5,564 bases of DNA from Phycisphaerae bacterium. GTDB taxonomy: Bacteria > Planctomycetota > Phycisphaerae > Phycisphaerales > SM1A02. The notes below the pieces were generated by a model. It was not told the origin of the DNA. It worked only from the letters and a program-made list of their open reading frames with translations, and searched no databases. The stretch is taken from assembly GCA_016873375.1 (NCBI GenBank), contig VGXJ01000129.1:1-5564 (forward strand), written 5' to 3'. Position 1 is the first letter of the stretch. Each line of letters starts with the position of its first letter. The translations under genes were made by a program, and so were the position numbers. Positions 1 through 5,564 of this stretch are shown piece by piece.

Positions 1-142
1 CGCTGGGATCGACAGCCCAAGCCGCGGCCTCCTGCGGCGTGGGCGGGCTGAACGACTTGCCCAGCAGGTCGAAGTCGCTCATCATCGAGTCGCACGCAGC
101 GAGCAGGACGAGTGCAAGGACAAGCAGGAGGCGAAGGAGCAT
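1..142 (-). CDS. Lipoprotein N-terminus (partial, unknown function)
   Basis: Reading leftward from an ATG at 142-140, the frame stays open to the window edge, giving 47 residues of a longer protein. The first 16 residues are a compact, almost purely hydrophobic signal peptide with a single Arg (R4). It ends in the lipobox L-A-A-C, with C17 as the predicted lipidated cysteine. Signal peptidase II would cleave before C17 and the mature protein would be membrane anchored. Residue +2 is Asp, which in E. coli-type Lol sorting favours inner-membrane retention; whether that rule applies here is unknown. The mature start (DSMMSDFDLL, then a Pro/Thr stretch and QEAAAWAVDP) resembles the beginnings of planctomycetal lipoproteins that go on into HEAT-like repeats, but the domain itself lies outside the window, so this is only a suggestion. 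It is divergent from the hydrolase gene that begins at 202. No convincing Shine-Dalgarno sequence is seen before the start. Confidence 0.8.
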   Translation of the reverse strand, partial: MLLRLLLVLALVLLAACDSMMSDFDLLGKSFSPPTPQEAAAWAVDPS

Positions 143-201
143 GGTGGTCGTTCAGGGCATCGCGCCGGGCGTGGCGGGAGCGTAGCCGTTATCGTCGCTG
201 C
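143..201. promoter_or_regulatory. Divergent intergenic region, presumed promoters
   Basis: These 59 bases separate the start of the leftward lipoprotein gene from the start of the rightward hydrolase gene, so they must hold, or lie next to, promoters and leader sequences for both. I see no good match to sigma-70 -35/-10 boxes and no clear palindromic operator. A GGGAG at 176-180 lies about 21 bases before the hydrolase ATG, too far to be a normal ribosome binding site. The assignment rests on gene layout only. Confidence 0.35.
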
Positions 202-858
202 ATGGCGACGCTGCGCGTGATCGGGATGCCTCTGGGTGCCTACCAGACCAACGCCTTCGCGGTCTGGGATGGAGACGATGCCTCGAAGGGGTGCTGGATC
301 ATCGATCCGGGCGAGCGGCCGGCGCGCCTGATCGAGCGCATTCGTGCCGAGGGTCTGGTGCCGGAGGCGATCCTCTTCACCCACGCGCACATCGACCACA
401 TCGCGGGGCTACCCGAGGTGATTGCTGCGTTCGGCGATCTGCCCCGGCTGGCGCATCCGAGCGAGCACGACTGGTTCGGCGAGCCCGCCTTGAACCTCTC
501 TGAATGGGGTGAGCGGCCGGTGTCTGTCGTTGCCCCGACCGGTGAACTCGCCGATGGGCAGCGGTTGCGGCGAGGCGGGCTTGAGTTTGAGGTGCAGCAC
601 CTGCCCGGACATGCCCCGGGCGGTTGTTCGTTCCGTTGCCCTGCCGCCCGTGCGGCGATCGTGGGCGACACGCTCTTCGCCGGATCGATCGGGCGTGTTG
701 ACTTTCCCACGAGCGACCCCGGGGCCATGCGGGCATCCTTGGCGAGGCTCATGCAGTGGCCGGATGCGACCGCCGTGCACGCAGGCCACGGTCCATCGAC
801 CACGATCGGGCGCGAACGCGAGGCCAACCCGTTCATCGTCCACCCCGACTCGTGGTGA
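202..858 (+). CDS. MBL-fold hydrolase, glyoxalase II-like
   Basis: This is a 218-residue metallo-beta-lactamase-fold protein, probably a cytoplasmic thioester hydrolase; no signal peptide is seen. All metal ligands of the glyoxalase II group are visible: the THAHIDH motif at residues 60-66 (H61, H63, D65, H66), H137 in GHAPGG, D156 in VGDTLF, and H196 in AGHGPST. The N-terminal LGAYQTNAF resembles the usual first strand of hydroxyacylglutathione hydrolase-like proteins. The length matches the short YcbL/GloC type, which lacks the C-terminal helical glutathione-binding domain of classical glyoxalase II, so the substrate cannot be stated. The ATG at 202 is chosen because the only earlier in-frame ATG, at 112, would run through the divergent lipoprotein start and add a non-family, Arg/Trp-rich segment. 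The stop lies 22 bases before the next gene, so it may be cotranscribed with the export genes, but its family has no established role in peptide export and it may be an unrelated housekeeping neighbour. Confidence 0.9.
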   Translation: MATLRVIGMPLGAYQTNAFAVWDGDDASKGCWIIDPGERPARLIERIRAEGLVPEAILFTHAHIDHIAGLPEVIAAFGDLPRLAHPSEHDWFGEPALNLSEWGERPVSVVAPTGELADGQRLRRGGLEFEVQHLPGHAPGGCSFRCPAARAAIVGDTLFAGSIGRVDFPTSDPGAMRASLARLMQWPDATAVHAGHGPSTTIGREREANPFIVHPDSW

Positions 859-867
859 GTCCTTGGG

Positions 868-873
868 TAGGAT
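868..873 (+). promoter_or_regulatory. Ribosome binding site for the secretion protein
   Basis: TAGGAT contains an AGGA core (869-872) eight bases before the ATG at 881. It lies in the 22-base gap after the hydrolase stop and supports 881 as the start, rather than any of the in-frame positions further upstream that would overlap the hydrolase gene. Confidence 0.55.
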
Positions 874-880
874 CATCCCC

Positions 881-1516
881 ATGGGGTCCGACGAGAAGAT
901 CTTCCGTGAAGGCGCGATCGAGACCGCTGCATCGCCAGACCAACTGAACACCATCGCGCCGCTGGTCACGCCACGACATGTTCTGCTGATTTCCTCGGTC
1001 TTCATGCTCGCTGGCATCCTGATCGGCTGGGCGTTCTTCGCCTCGATCCCGATCACGGTCACTGGGCCGGCGCTGATCAAGCACGATGCACAGGGCAAGG
1101 CCATCGGTTGCGTGGCGTTCTTCTCGCTCAGCGAAGGCAAGCGCGTCGATGTCGGGCAGGTCGCGTTCGTCGCGGTCTCCACGGTCGAGGAGGACGAGCA
1201 TGGCGTGCTCGTGGGCCGGGTCGACACGGTGGATGAGCGGCTCACCTCGCTCGAGACCGTCACGCAGCTCGCCGGTGATCCCACGCTCGCGCAGGAAATC
1301 CAGAAGCAGCTCGGTGCCACGCTCTTCGCCTCGATCGCGTTCGATACCGCGGATGGCCGTCTGCGTTGGCAGGGCGGGGTGATGCCAGAGGACGACGACC
1401 TCAAGCTCTTCACGCCGTGCGAGGTTCGCGTCGTGATCGACGAGAAGTCGCCGGTGCAGTTGCTGCTGCCGACCCTCTTTACCGACGACGCCGGGGCAGG
1501 CAGCGGGGCCCGTTGA
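881..1516 (+). CDS. Short NHLM-type secretion protein (HlyD-like)
   Basis: This is a 211-residue protein with one membrane span at about residues 33-55, followed by an exported domain. The N-terminal pattern (IFREGAIE, SPDQLN, then TPR just before the span), the post-membrane SIPITVTGPALI, and the C-terminal part (GKRVDVGQ, HGVLVGRVDTV, a QLAGDPTLAQEI segment, and PCEVRVVIDEKSPVQLLLP at 179-197) follow the order seen in the NHLM bacteriocin-system secretion protein, an HlyD/membrane-fusion relative. Those proteins are usually around 400 residues. Here the strand after the membrane (ending near residue 66) leads within a few residues to the C-terminal beta-barrel-like region, and no lipoyl halves or long coiled-coil hairpin can be seen. 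It should sit in the inner membrane with its C-terminal domain in the periplasm, working with the two ABC proteins encoded directly after it. The stop abuts the next ATG (TGAATG). The family assignment comes from recalled patterns without a database search; it could instead be a separate short adaptor lineage. Confidence 0.78.
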   Translation: MGSDEKIFREGAIETAASPDQLNTIAPLVTPRHVLLISSVFMLAGILIGWAFFASIPITVTGPALIKHDAQGKAIGCVAFFSLSEGKRVDVGQVAFVAVSTVEEDEHGVLVGRVDTVDERLTSLETVTQLAGDPTLAQEIQKQLGATLFASIAFDTADGRLRWQGGVMPEDDDLKLFTPCEVRVVIDEKSPVQLLLPTLFTDDAGAGSGAR

Positions 1517-3706
1517 ATGGGCGTCGACGTCCCCACGCAGGATGTCCCGGCCGCGCTTGAGCGCATCACACCGGTACAGGTGCCCGTGGTGCTTCAGATG
1601 GAAGCGGCCGAGTGCGGAGCCGCCGCGCTCACCGCGGTCCTGGCCCATCACGGCTGCCACCGCACGCTCGAAGAGCTCCGGCGCGCCTGCGGCGTGAGCC
1701 GCGATGGCAGCAACGCCCTGCAGATCGCCGAGGCAGCGCGCCACTACGGCATGGAGGCCGACGGACTCAGCGCCGAGCTCGATGAGCTCGCCGGCGTCGC
1801 CATGCCTGCGATCCTGCACTGGGGCTTCAACCATTTTCTGGTGCTCGAGGGTTTCGACGGCGCGTCCTGGCATCTCATGGATCCGTCGCTTGGTCGCCGG
1901 AAGGTCTCGACGGGCGACTTTCGCCGTGACTTCACCGGCGTGTGCATCGAGATCAAGCCTGCCCAGGGATTCGTGCCGTCGGGACAGCCATCGTCACCAT
2001 GGCCGGCCCTGCGCGCGAGCCTGCGTGGATCGGGTCGGGCGATCATCGTGGCGCTTCTCGCGGGTGTCCTCATGTCGGTACCGGGGATCGCGGTCCCCGT
2101 GCTCGGCTCGGTCTTCGTGGACGGCGTGCTTGCGCGGGGGCAGTCGAGCTGGATCATGCCAATCGTCGGCTTCGCGCTCATGGCGGTGCTGGCCAAGGTT
2201 GTGCTGTCCACGGTCCAGGCCGCCGTGCTCATTCGACTTGAGCGCCGCATGTGCATGACGAGCAGTGCTCGATTCATGGAACATGCCCTGCGGCTGCCGG
2301 TCGACTTCTATTCGCATCGCCTCCCCGGCGAGATGGTCTCGCGCCTGAGCGGCATCGAGCGCCTGAGCCAGCTGCTGGGTTCCAAGCTGTTCCCGGCGCT
2401 CGCGGGTGCGGCGACCGGGCTGCTCTACCTCGTGGCGATGATCTCGATCGACCTTCGGCTTGCGCTGCTCTCGGTGCTCGTGGCGGCCGTGATCGCGTTC
2501 ATCATCGCGAGATCGGCGCGAACCCTGCGCGACCAATCGCGCATCGCCGAGCAGGAGTCGGGGCGCCAAGCAGGCATCGTGGCGGTCGGGCTGCAAGCCA
2601 TGGAGACGCTGAAGGCCTCGGGGCGCGAAAGCGACTTTCTCGCACGCGTGATGGGTGCCCAGGCGCGCGCGCGCCGCAGCCGGCAAGACCTGGAGCATCG
2701 CGGCCTGGCGGTCGAATCCATCCCCCCGTACCTCGAGTCGCTGCTCTCGCAAGCGATCGTGCTGGCGTTCGGTGCTGCGCTGGTGATGCAGGGCGAGCTC
2801 ACGCTCGGTGGGCTGCTTGCGTTCCAGACGATCCTCTACTTCTTCATGGGGCCGGTCGTCGACCTGGCGGGATTCGCGCAGGAATTCCAGTTCGTCCATG
2901 CCGACCTGTCGCGTCTGGACGACGTGCAGCGCCATCCCACCGATCCGCTTGCGGCACCGAATGCCGAAGCTGGCACTGCACGCATCGAGGGCTGCGTCGA
3001 GCTTCGGGAGGTGACCTTCGGCTACGCCGAGAGCCAGCCGCCCTTGCTCGAAGCCTTCAGCCTGCGCGCGGAGCCCGGCCGACGCATTGCCCTCGTGGGC
3101 GGGACCGGCAGCGGCAAGAGCACGGTGGCCAAGCTCGTGACGGGGCTCTACCGCCCGTGGTCGGGCAGCATCGAACTCGACGGACGAGACCTTGCCGAGT
3201 GGCCGCGCATCGAACGCACCGGCGGCGTGGCGATGGTGGCGCAGCTCCCGCAGCTCTTTGAGGGTTCGCTGCGCGAGAACCTCACGCTGTGGGATGCGGA
3301 CCTCCCGGAGTCGTGGCTCTACGAAGCGCTCGAGGATGCGGCCAGCGCCGATCTGCTCCTTCGCCGAGGTGGGCTTGGCCAGCGGGTCGAGGAGGGCGGT
3401 TCCAACTTTTCCGGCGGCGAGGCCCAGCGGATCGAGATCGCCCGTGCGCTCGCCCGGCGTCCAAGCGTCATCGTGCTCGATGAAGCCACCAGCGCGCTCG
3501 ATGCCGAGACGGAGTTCCGCATCGACCGGGCTCTGCGCCGTCGCGGTTGCACCTGCATCATCGTGGCGCACCGACTGTCCACCGTGCGCGATGCCGACGA
3601 GATCATCGTGCTCGATCGCGGCATGGTTGCAGAGCGTGGAACACACCAGGAACTGATGGATGCAGGCGGTGCCTACGCAGCGCTCGTCGAGGGAGGCAGC
3701 CTGTGA
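1517..3706 (+). CDS. ABC exporter with C39 leader peptidase
   Basis: This 729-residue peptidase-containing ABC transporter should cleave the leader from a peptide precursor in the cytoplasm and export the core using ATP. Domain order: C39 peptidase (about 20-148), six-span transmembrane domain (about 172-455) and nucleotide-binding domain (about 490-729). The peptidase looks active: Q27 as oxyanion residue, C33 in AAECGAAAL, H106 in WGFNHFLVL, and D122 in LMDPSLG. Likely spans lie near 174-200, 211-236, 291-310, 313-331, 405-424 and 431-451. The ATPase is canonical: Walker A GGTGSGKST (528-536), Q-loop Q576, signature FSGGE (631-635), Walker B VIVLDE (651-656), D-loop SALD and H-loop H685. 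Length is normal for the family and nothing is broken. The gene begins immediately after the previous stop and overlaps the next start by four bases. Its neighbours mark it as the peptidase/ATP-binding component of an NHLM/NHLP-type export system rather than a stand-alone colicin V- or lactococcin-type exporter. Confidence 0.95.
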   Translation: MGVDVPTQDVPAALERITPVQVPVVLQMEAAECGAAALTAVLAHHGCHRTLEELRRACGVSRDGSNALQIAEAARHYGMEADGLSAELDELAGVAMPAILHWGFNHFLVLEGFDGASWHLMDPSLGRRKVSTGDFRRDFTGVCIEIKPAQGFVPSGQPSSPWPALRASLRGSGRAIIVALLAGVLMSVPGIAVPVLGSVFVDGVLARGQSSWIMPIVGFALMAVLAKVVLSTVQAAVLIRLERRMCMTSSARFMEHALRLPVDFYSHRLPGEMVSRLSGIERLSQLLGSKLFPALAGAATGLLYLVAMISIDLRLALLSVLVAAVIAFIIARSARTLRDQSRIAEQESGRQAGIVAVGLQAMETLKASGRESDFLARVMGAQARARRSRQDLEHRGLAVESIPPYLESLLSQAIVLAFGAALVMQGELTLGGLLAFQTILYFFMGPVVDLAGFAQEFQFVHADLSRLDDVQRHPTDPLAAPNAEAGTARIEGCVELREVTFGYAESQPPLLEAFSLRAEPGRRIALVGGTGSGKSTVAKLVTGLYRPWSGSIELDGRDLAEWPRIERTGGVAMVAQLPQLFEGSLRENLTLWDADLPESWLYEALEDAASADLLLRRGGLGQRVEEGGSNFSGGEAQRIEIARALARRPSVIVLDEATSALDAETEFRIDRALRRRGCTCIIVAHRLSTVRDADEIIVLDRGMVAERGTHQELMDAGGAYAALVEGGSL
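3691..3696 (+). promoter_or_regulatory. Ribosome binding site deciding the GTG start at 3703
   Basis: GGGAGG lies inside the last codons of the peptidase-transporter gene, six bases before GTG at 3703-3705. This near-ideal Shine-Dalgarno sequence and spacing fix the start of the second ABC gene at a GTG that overlaps the upstream TGA in the string GTGA. The arrangement implies translational coupling of the two transporters. Confidence 0.8.
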
Positions 3707-5564
3707 TCCACCTCGTCGAGCATGCTGTCACGCTCGGTGCCGCGCCGGCACGGGCCGATCGTCGGGAGCCGATCGATCTGTGCAGCCTCGAGGGCGGGGT
3801 CATTGTCGAGGTCGAGTGCGACTTGTTCGCGGTCCATGCCGGTGGCGGCAGGCGGCACCCGCTTGGGGTCATGCCCTCTGGCGCGCTGCTGCGGGCCGTA
3901 CCGGAGTGCCGCGGCGCTCGCGTGATCGCCGTGCCGAGCGGTGATGGCGCCATGGCGCGAGTCGAGGCAGGACTTCTGGCTCGCGCCGACAAGGATCGTG
4001 AGCTGCGACTCGCACTCCACACGTGGGACAACACGCTGGCGCTCATCATCGGTGCGACGAACGCGACGGATCTCTGCACCGCGCTGGCTGAGCACGCTTC
4101 GGCCCGCATCGAGCGTGACACCAAGCGGATCGACTCGCTGCGCGGTACACGCGTCGAGCGCACCAAGCAGGTCGGTGGACGCTTCCGGGGCATGCTCGGA
4201 TCGCTCTTCGCCACTCCCAACGAGATCCTTGCGGTCGACCCCAATTCGCCGGCAGAACTGCGAGCCTGCCGTCATGTGGCGATCCTCGCAGGAGTTCCTA
4301 TCGAGCGCATCCCGCGTCGCTTGCAGGAGTCGACCGACCGACCACCGCAACAGGTCTTTGCCATGCTGGCTGGCTGCGGCGTCCGGGATGTCGTGCTTGA
4401 GGGCCGTTGGTGGGAACTTGATCACGGGCCGATCCTCGCGTTCTCGACCGATGGCGATCCCATGGCGCTCTATCCCGTTCCCGGCGGGACGATGGCGCAG
4501 CGCTATGTCCAGGGTCGCGGCATTCCGGCAGCGATGGTTGACGAGGCTGCCGCGCGCGCGATCAGGCCGACCGCCTCGGTCTTCCTTCCGGCGTTGCCCG
4601 ATGACGTGCGCGATGTGCGTGGCTTGGTGCGCTTCATGCTGGCCGGCAGCGTTCGTGACCTCGGGTGGGCGGCGGGTGCTGCTGGACTGGCCAGCCTGAT
4701 CGGGCTGATCGTGCCGTATGCCACCGGGCTGCTCGTGGAGCACACGATCCCCAGTGATGACTTCCGCGGACTGGTCTTCGTGGCGGCCATGCTCGTCGCC
4801 GCGCTGTCCGCGTCGGCGGTCGCCCAATACGTGAGTCGGCTCTACCTGCTTCGGACCGAGGGGCGCGCGGGCCAGCGGGCGATCGGTGCGGTGGTGCATC
4901 GCTTGCTGGCGCTGCCCGCGCCGTTCTTCAAGCGCTTCAATGCCGGTGACCTCGCGGATCGCCTGGGCTGCCTCGACGACCTGCAATCCGCGCTCACGCA
5001 GGCTGCGATCGGTGGCGTGATCGGCGGGACCTTCGCGGTCGGCTACCTCGGTCTCATGGTGCTCATGGAGCCATCGGCAGCGCTCGTCGCCGCCATGGTC
5101 ATGCTGGCCATGCTGCTCTTCACGGTCATCGTCGTGCGCTCGCAGGCGCGACTCAGCGCCGACAGCGCCGACCGTTCCGGCAAGCTGTCCGGTTTCGCGC
5201 TGCAGCTCTTCGGCGGCATCGACACGCTGCGCACGGCCGGCGGCGAAGAAGCGGCGCTCATGCAGTGGCTGCAGCGCTTCCGTCGCCAGCAGCGCACCGA
5301 GCTCGACGCGAGCAAGCGCGGTGCGGCGCTGCGCGTCGTCGCCACCTGCGTGCCTCTGGGTGCCATCGCGCTGCTTTGGCCGACCTTCGCGGCAAGCGGT
5401 TCATCGCTTGGCGAGTACATGGCCTTCAATGCGGCCTTCATCGCGGCGATCTTCGGGGTGATCCAGCTCGGCGAGTCGCTGGGCGATGTCGCGACGGTGC
5501 TGCCCCACCTGCAACGCCTCGAACCGATTCTGCAGGAGGAACCTGAGCGGCTTGAGTCGGCGCT
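3703..5564 (+). CDS. Second NHLM-type ABC exporter (3' end outside window)
   Basis: From GTG at 3703 the frame is open to the window edge (620 codons seen). The first ~310 residues are a cytoplasmic region without a C39 peptidase. Residues about 27-65 (GGVIVEVECDLFAVHAGG, then RRHPLGVMPSGALL) look like the beta-rich, cyclic-nucleotide-domain-like start of the NHLM ATP-binding protein. A basic helical stretch follows at about 130-170. Then come ACRHVAILAGVPIE (188-201) and the WW motif in EGRWWELDHGPILAF (233-247), a typical signature of this subfamily. The ABC transmembrane domain begins near 315, with likely spans at about 319-340, 355-376, 432-454, 457-478, 541-561 and 572-593. FFKRFNAGDLADRL (408-421) is the usual intracellular-loop motif. 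The ATPase domain would follow beyond 5564 and cannot be assessed. The protein probably pairs with the upstream peptidase transporter or acts beside it; the role of its N-terminal region is unknown. The 4-bp overlap and the strong ribosome binding site place it in the same operon. Confidence 0.88.
   Translation, partial: MIHLVEHAVTLGAAPARADRREPIDLCSLEGGVIVEVECDLFAVHAGGGRRHPLGVMPSGALLRAVPECRGARVIAVPSGDGAMARVEAGLLARADKDRELRLALHTWDNTLALIIGATNATDLCTALAEHASARIERDTKRIDSLRGTRVERTKQVGGRFRGMLGSLFATPNEILAVDPNSPAELRACRHVAILAGVPIERIPRRLQESTDRPPQQVFAMLAGCGVRDVVLEGRWWELDHGPILAFSTDGDPMALYPVPGGTMAQRYVQGRGIPAAMVDEAAARAIRPTASVFLPALPDDVRDVRGLVRFMLAGSVRDLGWAAGAAGLASLIGLIVPYATGLLVEHTIPSDDFRGLVFVAAMLVAALSASAVAQYVSRLYLLRTEGRAGQRAIGAVVHRLLALPAPFFKRFNAGDLADRLGCLDDLQSALTQAAIGGVIGGTFAVGYLGLMVLMEPSAALVAAMVMLAMLLFTVIVVRSQARLSADSADRSGKLSGFALQLFGGIDTLRTAGGEEAALMQWLQRFRRQQRTELDASKRGAALRVVATCVPLGAIALLWPTFAASGSSLGEYMAFNAAFIAAIFGVIQLGESLGDVATVLPHLQRLEPILQEEPERLESA

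Noticed and set aside
112..201. Upstream ATG extending the hydrolase by 30 residues
   Set aside because: It would overlap the start of the divergent lipoprotein and add an Arg/Trp-rich stretch unlike the family's N-terminus.
143..201. Possible sigma-70 promoter (TTCAGG and TTATCG-like hexamers)
   Set aside because: Spacing and match to consensus are both poor; no specific promoter can be assigned.
509..880. Upstream in-frame extension of the secretion protein
   Set aside because: It would read out of frame through most of the hydrolase gene. The ATG at 881 has a spaced AGGA and begins the recognisable family N-terminus.
833..1873. Minus-strand open frames opposite the secretion protein and C39 domain
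   Set aside because: Low-complexity composition, no recognisable domain, and full antisense overlap with well-supported genes.
1994..3646. Long open frame (550 codons) on the minus strand across the peptidase-transporter gene
   Set aside because: Its translation is rich in Arg, His and Glu without domain motifs, and it lies opposite a gene whose every transporter motif is intact. Such frames are common opposite high-GC coding sequence.
3941..4699. Plus-strand ATG-started frame of 252 codons inside the second ABC gene
   Set aside because: Ser/Arg-rich out-of-frame product. The GTG-started frame from 3703 explains the region and is open through it.
3673..4986. Minus-strand open frame of 437 codons opposite the second ABC gene
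   Set aside because: No family motif, and it is antisense to a continuous frame with the WW and ABC membrane signatures plus a strong ribosome binding site.

Overview
The window is high-GC bacterial DNA, coding almost throughout. It holds one leftward gene start (a lipoprotein, cut by the left edge) and a rightward run of four genes; the last is cut by the right edge. The organism is a bacterium that makes lipoproteins. High GC, gene style and the lipoprotein's N-terminus (a Pro/Thr-rich stretch then an acidic/aromatic motif after the lipobox) would fit a planctomycete such as a Phycisphaerae member, but this is a weak inference and other high-GC Gram-negatives are possible.

Layout: 1-142 (-) is a lipoprotein N-terminus. 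143-201 is a 59-bp divergent intergenic region. 202-858 (+) is a metallo-beta-lactamase-fold hydrolase of the short glyoxalase II (YcbL/GloC-like) type. 881-1516 (+) is a small membrane-fusion-type protein. 1517-3706 (+) is an ABC exporter with an N-terminal C39 leader peptidase. 3703-5564+ (+) is a second ABC exporter with a long N-terminal cytoplasmic region; it starts at GTG overlapping the previous stop and lacks its ATPase domain only because the window ends.

The last three genes are tightly packed (0-bp gap, then a 4-bp overlap). They have the architecture of the three export components of NHLM/NHLP (nitrile hydratase-like leader microcin) ribosomal peptide systems: an HlyD-like secretion protein, a peptidase/permease/ATPase, and a second permease/ATPase with a long N-terminal extension. 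The expected job is to cleave the leader from a ribosomally made, probably modified peptide at the inner membrane and export the core. No precursor peptide or modification enzyme is visible here, so the cargo is unknown.

The most unusual feature is the secretion protein. It keeps the N-terminal segment, the membrane anchor and the C-terminal beta-barrel-like part of the NHLM secretion protein. It appears to lack the whole lipoyl and alpha-hairpin section that normally reaches toward an outer-membrane channel.
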